Shown piece by piece: positions 17,870 through 24,674 of a stretch of 24,674 nucleotides of DNA. This DNA is from a virus. A program made the position numbers and the translations under genes. The stretch lies in IMG/VR virus record IMGVR_UViG_3300045051_000150, positions 1 through 24,674 of that record. One strand, 5' to 3'. The notes under the pieces were generated by a model. That model worked only from the letters and a program-made list of their open reading frames with translations. It searched no databases and was not told the DNA's origin. Numbering within the stretch: the first letter of the stretch is position 1; every line of letters starts with the position of its first letter.

Positions 17870-20403
17870 TGCCAACAGTTGAATGTCCACCAACTATCAA
17901 TCCTGGAGCTTTAATCACCTTCATCGGTGAAGCTCCTGGAGGTCAGGAGGTTTCTTGGCATGAGTGCCCCAGATGTAAAAGAGGAATTAACTACCCAGGA
18001 CTTTGTAAAGATTGTGGTGCCCCTCGCATCCACCACCCTCAAGGTTTCGTGGGAGGGTCAGGCAATCTACTTCGAAAAGCATGTAGAAATGCTAACATCA
18101 ACTTTGATGGCTGCAATCGTTCCAATGTATCAAAGCGCCGTCCTCCAGGAGATAACTTTAGCGTTTTCTACAAAGATCCCAAGCGACGTAGAGAACCGAC
18201 GGAAGAGCTCCTTTGGTGGCGTGAACTACTTTTGGCGGAACTCCGACGGTACAGGCCCAACGTCGTGGTTGCTCTCGGTAATGAAGCTCTTAAGACTTTA
18301 TGCCCAGGCGCCGACGGCATCACTAAATGGCATGGAAGTATCCTTACTAGCCCAGTTGTTGACGGACTTAAAGTCATACCCGCCCTACACCCAGCATACA
18401 TAATGAGGGATAATTGGGAGTGGTATTACATACTAATCAGACAACTCAAGCGCGTCGCAGTTGAATCAACCGCTCCTCGTATCCTTCAGAAGGAGCCAGA
18501 AGATGTCTTTGTCATTGCACCTAGATTGGAAGAAGTCGTTGGGTTTCTCCGGTTTATTGGTAGTTCCAAAGAGCCGTGGACACTTGATGTTGAAACTGTC
18601 GGTGACACGCTACGGTGCTTTGGACTATCGAGTTATGCCAAGCCACAGTACGCTCTCTGCGTCCCTATTCAGAAAGCGTCTGGCCCAGCATGGAGTGTGG
18701 TGGAAGAGAGTATCGTTTGGCGAGAACTCAGCCTTGCTATGCAAGCGAATACTCTACTTGAGAATCAGAATATTATTTATGACCTTGATTACCTCTTGGA
18801 CTACGGTGCAGAGCCAGGAGGGATCAACTTCGATCCAATGCTCGCAATGAATGTCGCTTATCCTGAATTTGATAAGGGACTAGATTTCACTACCATGCTT
18901 TACACCTTCTATCCTTACTACAAGGATGAGGGAAAGACCTGGAATAAGAAAGAACCTGATGAGAAAACTTTCACCTACAACTGTAAAGACATGGTGGCAA
19001 CTCCAAGAGTCGCGCAAGCAATCAAGAGGGATCTCAATGAAGCTGGACTCACAGAATGCTACAGAAAACGAGTTAATCGTCTGCTACCAGTCGCTCTTGA
19101 AATGCAACGGAATAGATTACGTCTCGATCGCAGTTGGCATGAACGACTGGGCACTATCCTTAAAACTGAGCGAGAGTTGCGACAGCAAGAGCTTGATAGA
19201 ATTACTGGGAGAGCAATCAACGTCAAATCTACTCCTCAAATCGCTGCTCTTCTATATGAAGAACTTCGGCTTCCTGTCAGAAAAAAGAGAGGCTCAGATG
19301 CTATCACAACCGACGAAAATACACTTAGAGAACTCAGGGCGGGTCATCCTAATATACCACAACTGAATATGATCCTAGAGATCAGGCATCTTAGAACGAA
19401 AGAGAGTAATTATATCAATGTGGACTTTGATACTGATAGTGATGGTGAACACTATCTCGGCTACATGGCTTGTGTTAGTGTTGCTAAGTCTGGGAGGTGG
19501 GCGTTTAAGCAAAGCCCTAAATGGCGCGGTTCTTCACCTCAGACTATCCCAAAGATTATGCGACTCATGTACAGTCCGCCACTACATTCAGTCTTTTGGC
19601 AGCGAGATCTTAGCCAGGCTGAGGCTCGCATTGTTGCTTGGCTTTCTGATTGCAAGTTTCTCTTGTCTGTTTTTGCTTCTCCAATTAAGATCCACAAGGT
19701 CGTCGGTGGCGCCATTTTCAGAAAGCTGCCCAATGAGATCGAGTCCGACTCCCAAGAGTATGACATTGCTAAGCGAGTAGTCCATGCTTACAACTACATG
19801 ATGGAGTATAAGAAACTAGCAATAACTGCCAACGTGCCATTTGACTTTGCAAGGATGACCTATGACCAGTACGCCAGACAAGTCCCAGAAATCCCTCAAT
19901 GGTGGCAGTGGACAAAGCAAGAAGTCCTCTCAAAAGGACGTCTTGTTACACCTATGGGAAGGGTTAGACAAACTTATAAGGCGGCATCCGCTCTCACCAA
20001 CACAGGCCAGATGCCTGATGAAGTACTTAGAGATTTGGTATCTTACGTACCGCAATCCACTGTCCCAGACGTCCTCAACGAGTCAATGTTTGAACTCTGG
20101 GAAACCTGCCCCTGGGTCAAGTGGCACCAACAAGGTCATGATTCTTTCCTTGCGAGTGGCCCTCCCGAGCGGACTGAGGAGTTCTTTCAGCGTTCTGAAG
20201 AAGCTGCAGGGAAAGTCCATTTTACTATCCATGGAAAAGACTGCCATATCCCAGGGGAGTTCCAGTGGGGCTACAGCTGGGGAGCAATGCTGGCGTATAA
20301 GGTCGGCGAAGACGTTTCCTATGAGGCATGGAAAGAGCGAGCAACTCGAGAAGGTTGTTTTAAGGAAGAGAAAATAAAAGAACGATTACTGTCAATGGCT
20401 TAA
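17869..20403 (+). CDS. UDG / 3'-5' exonuclease / family-A DNA polymerase fusion
   Basis: The 844-residue replicative polymerase has three domains. Residues 1-200 form a family-4-like uracil-DNA glycosylase: GEAPG (20-24), GFVGGSGNLLRKA (59-71), KRRPPGDN (89-96) and HPAYIMRD (174-181). A zinc-ribbon-like insert (CPRC...CKDC, 33-49) splits the first two motifs. Residues about 220-400 are a proofreading exonuclease with D240-x-E242, D305 and Y370...D374. The rest is family-A polymerase: motif A RDLSQAEAR (D580), motif B around K635/Y643, motif C GHDSF (D758). Motif B has His and Met where Phe and Gly are usual, and motif C has HDS rather than HDE. Confidence 0.92.
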   Translation: MPTVECPPTINPGALITFIGEAPGGQEVSWHECPRCKRGINYPGLCKDCGAPRIHHPQGFVGGSGNLLRKACRNANINFDGCNRSNVSKRRPPGDNFSVFYKDPKRRREPTEELLWWRELLLAELRRYRPNVVVALGNEALKTLCPGADGITKWHGSILTSPVVDGLKVIPALHPAYIMRDNWEWYYILIRQLKRVAVESTAPRILQKEPEDVFVIAPRLEEVVGFLRFIGSSKEPWTLDVETVGDTLRCFGLSSYAKPQYALCVPIQKASGPAWSVVEESIVWRELSLAMQANTLLENQNIIYDLDYLLDYGAEPGGINFDPMLAMNVAYPEFDKGLDFTTMLYTFYPYYKDEGKTWNKKEPDEKTFTYNCKDMVATPRVAQAIKRDLNEAGLTECYRKRVNRLLPVALEMQRNRLRLDRSWHERLGTILKTERELRQQELDRITGRAINVKSTPQIAALLYEELRLPVRKKRGSDAITTDENTLRELRAGHPNIPQLNMILEIRHLRTKESNYINVDFDTDSDGEHYLGYMACVSVAKSGRWAFKQSPKWRGSSPQTIPKIMRLMYSPPLHSVFWQRDLSQAEARIVAWLSDCKFLLSVFASPIKIHKVVGGAIFRKLPNEIESDSQEYDIAKRVVHAYNYMMEYKKLAITANVPFDFARMTYDQYARQVPEIPQWWQWTKQEVLSKGRLVTPMGRVRQTYKAASALTNTGQMPDEVLRDLVSYVPQSTVPDVLNESMFELWETCPWVKWHQQGHDSFLASGPPERTEEFFQRSEEAAGKVHFTIHGKDCHIPGEFQWGYSWGAMLAYKVGEDVSYEAWKERATREGCFKEEKIKERLLSMA

Positions 20404-20413
20404 AGGGGGTGAA

Positions 20414-20635
20414 ATGAACAAGCGCGCTAGAAATTCACTAATCCGTATCTATCAGGCCAAAGTTAACTATTACAGGGCCATGATGGTTACTTACCAAGAA
20501 AAACTGGATCAATTAAAGGAGGAAGATGATGACTCCAGCACGTCACAGACGGTTCAAACTAGAAGCGGAGGAAGCTCTCAGGCATTGGAGCGACAACATA
20601 AAGGCTATGCTTGCAGGCCGCTACGGGAAGGGTGA
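20414..20635 (+). CDS. Small protein of unknown function
   Basis: The 73-residue product starts after AGGGGGTGAA. Its first 37 residues form a convincing basic helix (RARNSLIRIYQAKVNYYRAMM), ending KLDQLKEEDDD. The remaining 35 residues lie over the next gene in another frame and look like low-complexity read-through (SSTSQTVQTRSGG). The overlap is 110 bases. No family is recognised. Confidence 0.62.
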   Translation: MNKRARNSLIRIYQAKVNYYRAMMVTYQEKLDQLKEEDDDSSTSQTVQTRSGGSSQALERQHKGYACRPLREG

Positions 20636-20801
20636 GGTTGGACATATTCTAATCCTTTTCCCTTTTGGCAATGATACCTCAGCAACATGGATCAGTGATG
20701 CAACGCGCCCAGGTGTCGCTAGGATGCTTAGAAAACTGGCTGATCACTTAGATGATCGAAGGGTTATCCTGCCAGGGGATGATAGATTTGGCTTGCAATA
20801 A
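20526..20801 (+). CDS. Small phage protein of unknown function
   Basis: The 91-residue product starts at tandem ATGs after AAAGGAGGAAG. The core (GHILILFPFGNDTSATWISDATRPGVARMLRKLADHL, spread over about 38-75) resembles a small protein seen in many phage early regions, where an FP or FG strand, I-S-N/D and R-x-x-x-x-x-x-L motifs recur; no function is known. It lies between the polymerase and the helicase genes and may be a replication accessory. Confidence 0.72.
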   Translation: MMTPARHRRFKLEAEEALRHWSDNIKAMLAGRYGKGEVGHILILFPFGNDTSATWISDATRPGVARMLRKLADHLDDRRVILPGDDRFGLQ

Positions 20802-20806
20802 CAAAG

Positions 20807-22072
20807 ATGAGAAACCTAGACAATTGGCTGCGCGCGTACATGGAGTATACCTTGGACACGGAGAGTCCATCGTGCTACCACTATTGGACTGGCTGTTCTC
20901 TAATAGCTGCAATCACGAGGAGGCAGATATGCCTAAACTTCAATATGTTCAAGATATACCCAAACATCTACGTGATCCTAGTTGGACCAGCTGGTGGCCG
21001 GAAAAGTATTGCTACTGGCATTGGGATGGCACTTGCGGAAAACGCTGGGATAAGGAAGTTCAGCGACAAGATCACGGCCGCTGCCCTTATCAAAGACTTA
21101 AGCAATGCTATTGAGAAAAAAATTTCCGTAACAGAGAATGGAGGACAGGAGGTTGAAATTGTTTCTCCTGTCATGATCTATGCAAGTGAGCTCGGAGTAT
21201 TCCTGGGCCATGACGCCTATGGAAGTGGAGTTGTCGCGGACCTTACTGACCTGTATGACTGCCCTACTAAGTGGGAAAAGAAAACCATTTCTAGAGATGC
21301 TGAGACTGTCCAGGGACCTTTTATCAATTTTCTTGCTGCGTCGACTACCCAGACGCTTAAGGACGTATTGCCACAAGGAGCAGTTGGTCAGGGTTTCACT
21401 TCGCGTATCCTCTTTGTCTGGGGATCGGGTAGACGACAGAGAGTCCCTATACCGACGTGGAGTGCTGGACACGAAATGCTACAAAAGAACTTAGTAGCTG
21501 ATCTCAAGCATATTGGCAATCTAAAAGGAACATTTCAGTTTAGTGATGATGGCTTCAAGGCTTACAAGAAATACTACATGGAGCACCCTGAGCCTGAGGA
21601 TGAGTATGATGATGAGAGACTTAGAGGTTATGGATCTAGAAAAGATATTCATATCTTAAAGCTCGCGCAGATTCATAGCTTGGCTGACAAAGATCCTCTT
21701 ATCATCACGGAGATCGACATAGCCAAAGCAATCGAAGCTGTTGTTTGGTTAGATGAAGGATTACCTAACGTCTTTGCAGGACATGGAACAGCTACTAACT
21801 CTCAGGACGTGATTAGAGTTTTCAGGCAGATTGAGGCAGCAACTGCAAGATTTGGTTATGTCAGCTATCCAGAGTTACTTAAGCGGAATTATAGTTATTG
21901 TAACGCGCAGGAGTTTGCGAGTGTTCTTGACACATTATTGCAGTCCAATGCCATCACTGAGACAATCGCAAAGGATCCAAAATCAGGAAAAATAGCGAAG
22001 ATCTTCAGGATTGAGGATCCTAGCTTCATACAAAAATGGCAAGGGAATATGCCGAGAGGATTAGGAAGATGA
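20807..22072 (+). CDS. DUF3987-type P-loop ATPase, probable helicase
   Basis: The 421-residue protein has a Walker A variant GPAGGRKS (60-67), a likely Walker B or sensor region VMIYASELGVFLG (about 123-135), and LAASTTQTLKDVLPQ near 178. The order, spacing and C-terminal winged-helix-like segment (SYPELLKRNYSYCNAQEFASVL) match DUF3987 proteins, the helicase or primase-helicase ATPases of phages and mobile elements. It would unwind DNA ahead of the polymerase two genes upstream. No primase Zn domain is seen. The ribosome site is weak (ACAAAG). It ends in an ATGA overlap. Confidence 0.82.
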   Translation: MRNLDNWLRAYMEYTLDTESPSCYHYWTGCSLIAAITRRQICLNFNMFKIYPNIYVILVGPAGGRKSIATGIGMALAENAGIRKFSDKITAAALIKDLSNAIEKKISVTENGGQEVEIVSPVMIYASELGVFLGHDAYGSGVVADLTDLYDCPTKWEKKTISRDAETVQGPFINFLAASTTQTLKDVLPQGAVGQGFTSRILFVWGSGRRQRVPIPTWSAGHEMLQKNLVADLKHIGNLKGTFQFSDDGFKAYKKYYMEHPEPEDEYDDERLRGYGSRKDIHILKLAQIHSLADKDPLIITEIDIAKAIEAVVWLDEGLPNVFAGHGTATNSQDVIRVFRQIEAATARFGYVSYPELLKRNYSYCNAQEFASVLDTLLQSNAITETIAKDPKSGKIAKIFRIEDPSFIQKWQGNMPRGLGR

Positions 22073-22248
22073 GAAGTGGAGAAGCGATTGTCACTTTGTG
22101 GGAGCAGCAGACTAAGCTAAAGCTGCCGACTGTAGCAAGGGATCTCTTGCTCAGTTATATAGAAGCAGCACTGAAGGAGGTGTATGAATTAGCGCAACAG
22201 GAAACCTTTAATATGGCTAGATTATTGGCTCAAAAGGAGGGGAAATGA
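22069..22248 (+). CDS. Small helical protein of unknown function
   Basis: ATG 22069 is chosen: it overlaps the helicase stop as ATGA and follows AGGATTAGGAAG. An in-frame ATG at 22036 lies inside the helicase gene. The 59-residue product (MRSGEAIVTLWEQQTKLKL...) is helical with no motif. It overlaps the next start as ATGA. Confidence 0.64.
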   Translation: MRSGEAIVTLWEQQTKLKLPTVARDLLLSYIEAALKEVYELAQQETFNMARLLAQKEGK

Positions 22249-22436
22249 TGACAGTTCAAGGTTTGATAGCTGAGTTGGCAGAGTGGCCTCAGGATGCTAA
22301 GGTTATTGTCACCCTAGTCCAAGGGGATAAAGTTCCACGTAGATTTGAGATTGATGAGCTTAGTTACGAGGAACCAGTTGGGCCTGATGCTGAGGATATT
22401 GGTGAGATCATTATTTTGGAGGGTGGGGAATTCTAA
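22245..22436 (+). CDS. Small acidic phage protein
   Basis: The 63-residue product starts at tandem ATGs after AAAAGGAGGGG. The opening TVQGLIAELAEWPQDAKVIVTL, seen as residues 3-24, follows a T-V-x-x-L-I-x-x-L-x-x-x-P-x-D-A-x-V pattern common in small phage proteins of unknown role. The rest is acidic beta sheet. It overlaps the next gene by one base (TAATG). Confidence 0.72.
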   Translation: MMTVQGLIAELAEWPQDAKVIVTLVQGDKVPRRFEIDELSYEEPVGPDAEDIGEIIILEGGEF

Positions 22437-22894
22437 TGACCAACAAGGACTTCGAGGCGCTTGTAAAGGAGTTTAGAGAGAAGCAGGATCAGTTGATTAT
22501 TCTCAAGGGGAATGATTATACTGTCGGCAATGCACAGGAGGATAGGCTATGGAATTTTAAGACTGTTGCTGGGCTGCTTGGAATAAGTCCTCTGCAGTGC
22601 CTCGGGGTCTATTGGCTCAAGCACGTTTTAGCTATCTGTACTTTCATCAAGTATGGGAAGGTGGAGAGCGAGGACATTGATGGGAGATTTTTAGATGAGT
22701 CTAATTACAACCTTCTGGGCAGAGCGCTCGTCAAAGAAGGTCACAAAGGTAATGGCAATGAGGTGGAGCTTCCTGGCAAACTTATCAGGCAGGCGATGCC
22801 CGTCTTGCGGAAAACTAAAGCTAGGACTAAAGATAAGAGATTTAACAATTCTAAGCGGCGGAAAGTGTCGAGTCGCGGTCGTTCAGTGCGCTAA
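22436..22894 (+). CDS. Nucleotide-modification-associated (DUF1599-like) helical protein
   Basis: The first 100 residues of this 152-residue ORF have KGNDY (23-27), a LWNFKTVAGLLG segment, KHVLAI, and a D-x-x-NYNLLGRAL segment (near 90). K-x-x-D-Y plus D-x-x-N-Y is the signature of DUF1599/Nmad1-type all-alpha proteins related to MazG-like pyrophosphatases, found in phages with modified nucleotides. From about residue 105 the frame runs over the zinc-ribbon gene and becomes basic and low in complexity, so the true C-terminus may be shorter or produced by frameshifting. Confidence 0.68.
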   Translation: MTNKDFEALVKEFREKQDQLIILKGNDYTVGNAQEDRLWNFKTVAGLLGISPLQCLGVYWLKHVLAICTFIKYGKVESEDIDGRFLDESNYNLLGRALVKEGHKGNGNEVELPGKLIRQAMPVLRKTKARTKDKRFNNSKRRKVSSRGRSVR

Positions 22895-22943
22895 CTTAGA
22901 GTGTCGATATTATCTGATTTTAGTCCCAGGAGGGAAAGGATAG
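22752..22943 (+). CDS. Small zinc-ribbon protein overlapping the Nmad1-like gene
   Basis: In the +3 frame relative to the previous gene, ATG 22752 opens a 63-residue ORF with C16-x2-C19 (CPSCG) and C46-x4-C51, joined by beta segments (GLKIRDLTILSGG, VAVVQCANLECRYYLILV). The ribbon is much more protein-like than the reading of the overlapping frame here. AAAGG lies just before ATG. The frame is open to 22695. It may be an independent gene or the C-terminal domain reached by frameshift. Confidence 0.6.
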   Translation: MAMRWSFLANLSGRRCPSCGKLKLGLKIRDLTILSGGKCRVAVVQCANLECRYYLILVPGGKG

Positions 22944-22950
22944 CTCGGGG

Positions 22951-22967
22951 TGTCCGGAAACCGGACA
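22951..22967. repeat. 17-bp palindromic site, copy 5
   Basis: TGTCCGGAAACCGGACA lies in the 39-base gap before ATG 22983, identical to copy 3 at 11578. It could control the last small early genes. Confidence 0.93.
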
Positions 22968-22982
22968 GATGAGGAGGCAGAA

Positions 22983-23279
22983 ATGTTTAAATTAAGGGCA
23001 AAAGCACTTTTTAGTGAATGGAGGCCGCTCTGGATAGTTGGTGATGGTCAGTATGCTTCCTTGGCTTTCTGCAATAAAGGTCTAAGTGTCATGCTGCACT
23101 CAGATCGAGACAAAGCTGAGAAGGCTAAAGCCGAAATAGATAAATATGGCTGTGGAGGGCGCTGCACTAAAAAACATGCTGTTGCTGATCTACTAGACAT
23201 TGATCTAGATGATCTTGCTATAAGATGCTGTAGGCCTCCAAAGAGAAATGCTGCTGGAAGAAGATTGGAGGAACTATGA
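22983..23279 (+). CDS. Small Cys-rich protein of unknown function
   Basis: ATG 22983 follows GAGGAGG; the frame is open to 22950, but that part runs over the palindrome. The 98-residue product has a Trp-rich N-terminus (FSEWRPLWIVGDGQYAS), a CGGRC motif near 61-65 and CC near 87. The Cys could hold zinc but no standard spacing is seen. It overlaps the next gene as ATGA. Confidence 0.68.
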   Translation: MFKLRAKALFSEWRPLWIVGDGQYASLAFCNKGLSVMLHSDRDKAEKAKAEIDKYGCGGRCTKKHAVADLLDIDLDDLAIRCCRPPKRNAAGRRLEEL

Positions 23280-23473
23280 AAATTATCTATACAGAATGGC
23301 TCTACAACCGAGAGATTCTAGTAGTTGAAGGCCAGATGACAATTCCTCGGCGCGACGAGCGAGTCGCATTAGCTAACCGAATCTTTAAGGTTGTCTTAGT
23401 AACTCACTGCTATGACGCTGAACTGCATTACTTTGCTAGAGTAGAAATAGAAGCAATCGCTAATCCAACATGA
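23276..23473 (+). CDS. Small beta-rich protein of unknown function
   Basis: The 65-residue product starts in an ATGA overlap after GGAGGAACT and reads as a beta protein (MKIIYTEWLYNREILVVEG, IFKVVLVTHCYDAELHYFARVEI). The spacing of strands resembles a small barrel. No motif is recognised. It overlaps the last early gene as ATGA. Confidence 0.66.
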   Translation: MKIIYTEWLYNREILVVEGQMTIPRRDERVALANRIFKVVLVTHCYDAELHYFARVEIEAIANPT

Positions 23474-23709
23474 GTACTAGAATCGAGCAGGAAGGCGAGA
23501 ATTATCTTGTCATCTTCTCTGAGGATCAAGTTGACATTATAACTGTCGTCCTTCCTCGCTCGGTTCCATTGAGAGAACTAGAGAAAAGAGCCTTAGCTTG
23601 CCTAACCTTCGATTTTATCCACCTCCGAAGAACTCAAACGGTAGTCCAGGTGGTGGAGGAATCGGCTCAGACGTCTGCGGAGAAGGCGCAAAAAGTTCCG
23701 AATTCCTAA
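23470..23709 (+). CDS. Last early-region gene, unknown, overlapping a convergent late gene
   Basis: This 79-residue ORF starts in an ATGA overlap without its own ribosome site. The first 55 residues are an alpha/beta chain (YLVIFSEDQVDIITVVLP, LRELEKRALACL). The last 30 residues overlap the end of the leftward gene by 95 bases, and that part is low complexity. No terminator separates the two opposing genes. Confidence 0.62.
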   Translation: MSTRIEQEGENYLVIFSEDQVDIITVVLPRSVPLRELEKRALACLTFDFIHLRRTQTVVQVVEESAQTSAEKAQKVPNS

Positions 23710-24674
23710 TAGCTGGAGGTGTTGACTTCATAATCCTTTGAGCTGTTCCTTGCAGAACTGTCTGGCTTCTTGCCTTAGCTCGATTCAAGATATCATCCTG
23801 ACTAATAGCAAACTCAGGCCATAAGTTGTTCCAGTGATCTACCTCATTCTTGACTAATGTCTGAATATCCTCGCCTAGATCAACGCCTGATGCTAAGGCT
23901 TGGCCATACCTACTTGCAGCATAATCTAAAACATCGCTCCTTTTCTGAGTCATATCCATCATAGCATCAGCAAACGTATCTATTTCCGCGGGCCTCATTT
24001 GGCGTGGATCTCCGGGGTCGTAAACTCCCATCGTTCCACCTGCAGGCTTAAATCCAGACATATACTTAAACAAGTCTCTCCAGTCACCCTTATATTTCAA
24101 GCGCCCCTCAGGATCCTTAAAATCGTAATCTATTCCATCTATCAGCATTGGTAAGGCCTTCAGCCAGCGCGCTGCAGGAATCCTAGCTGCCAATGACTCA
24201 TAACCACGTTTTAGAGCTGACGGTTCTGGTGCTGACTGTGACAACATAGCTCCAGTCACACTTCCTACCAACCCCATCAAGGGACCAGCAGCAAAGTTCC
24301 CAACTCGCGCAGCCCAGTTCTCACCAAAGGGTGGATTGTATAACTGGATACTACTACTAAGATCAACACCTAGTAGTGATGGCAAACCTACATGAAAGAT
24401 ATCTGCAGCCGGCTTTCCATACTGCTGCTCAACATCCTTATAAAGCTTATAAGTTAGCCATCCTGCCTGGCCCATTGTTGCTGCTTTGAATCCACCTAAT
24501 GCTAGCTGAACTCCCAACCACTTAGCTGCCGCGGGATAGTTTTTATCCTTCAAGATATCAATGAACATCTCAGTCTGCTTAACTGGGAATCTTTGAAACA
24601 TAGTCATCAATCCCCAGGGATCAAGCTTCCTGAAAGCTATTGGCTGGTCAGTTGTCAAGCCCATGAACTGTGAA
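23615..24674 (-). CDS. Large virion-type protein, partial C-terminal part
   Basis: The leftward frame is open through the right edge, so at least 352 C-terminal residues are visible; the Met at 24664 is unlikely to be the true start. The sequence has Gly- and Ala-rich amphipathic or membrane-active segments (LGVQLALGGFKAATMGQAGW, GPLMGLVGSVTGAML) and a Pro-rich, Gly-rich C-terminus (PIPPPPGLPFEFFGGG). The opening SQFMGLTTDQP...MFQRFPVKQ resembles long internal or polyvalent virion proteins delivered with phage DNA. It converges on the early region and fits the same leftward late operon as the portal and terminase on a circular or permuted genome. Confidence 0.65.
   Translation of the reverse strand, partial: SQFMGLTTDQPIAFRKLDPWGLMTMFQRFPVKQTEMFIDILKDKNYPAAAKWLGVQLALGGFKAATMGQAGWLTYKLYKDVEQQYGKPAADIFHVGLPSLLGVDLSSSIQLYNPPFGENWAARVGNFAAGPLMGLVGSVTGAMLSQSAPEPSALKRGYESLAARIPAARWLKALPMLIDGIDYDFKDPEGRLKYKGDWRDLFKYMSGFKPAGGTMGVYDPGDPRQMRPAEIDTFADAMMDMTQKRSDVLDYAASRYGQALASGVDLGEDIQTLVKNEVDHWNNLWPEFAISQDDILNRAKARSQTVLQGTAQRIMKSTPPAIRNSELFAPSPQTSEPIPPPPGLPFEFFGGG

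Noticed and set aside
21098-21472. Minus-strand ORF of 124 codons inside the helicase gene
   Set aside because: It is antisense to a well-supported P-loop ATPase gene, with no ribosome site and no domain.

Overview
The window is part of a tailed double-stranded DNA phage (Caudoviricetes). The evidence is a portal protein, both terminase subunits, a large virion-type protein and a complete phage-style replication and recombination module. No integrase, tRNA or rRNA is visible. Near-perfect Shine-Dalgarno sequences, TTATCCACA DnaA boxes, a lipoprotein-like signal and a sigma-54-like site indicate a bacterial, probably Gram-negative host. I cannot name the host from the sequence.

Layout. Bases 1-4911 are read leftward and hold the packaging and head genes: small terminase, an ATPase half of the large terminase, an exported fibronectin-III protein, a Fis-type HTH protein, a lipoprotein-like ORF, two tiny ORFs, the nuclease half of the large terminase, a small unknown protein and a portal cut by the window edge. 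Bases 4912-5442 are a 531-base divergent control region with repeats, a C-rich packaging-site candidate and a hairpin-rich leader. Bases 5443-23709 are read rightward and look like the whole early region. At 23615-24674 a leftward virion gene enters from the right edge, so early and late blocks diverge near 5 kb and converge near 23.6 kb.

The early region starts with a dense run of tiny genes (about 5.4-13.1 kb), many encoding Cys-rich zinc-ribbon-like proteins with overlapping starts and stops. Next come a Cas4/RecB-like nuclease, a Sak4-like RecA-fold ATPase, an Acb2-like anti-CBASS cyclic-nucleotide sponge, an ssDNA-binding-like protein, a ParB-domain/DNA-methyltransferase fusion, a uracil-DNA-glycosylase/exonuclease/family-A polymerase fusion and a DUF3987-type helicase. 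Together these could replicate, recombine and mark phage DNA.

The strongest unexplained signals are in non-coding DNA. (1) A 17-bp palindrome, TGTCCGGRAACCGGACA, occurs five times, including inside the terS and ParB-methyltransferase genes; it is a candidate target for that fusion protein. (2) Six DnaA-box-like 9-mers lie in a perfectly symmetric 3+3 array at exact 11-bp spacing (11611-11684). (3) A TTGTGAGC repeat family forms four intergenic clusters. (4) A 23-bp inverted repeat flanks one small gene whose paralogue lies beside the DnaA array. (5) The large terminase is split into ATPase and nuclease ORFs about 1.15 kb apart with five small ORFs between them.
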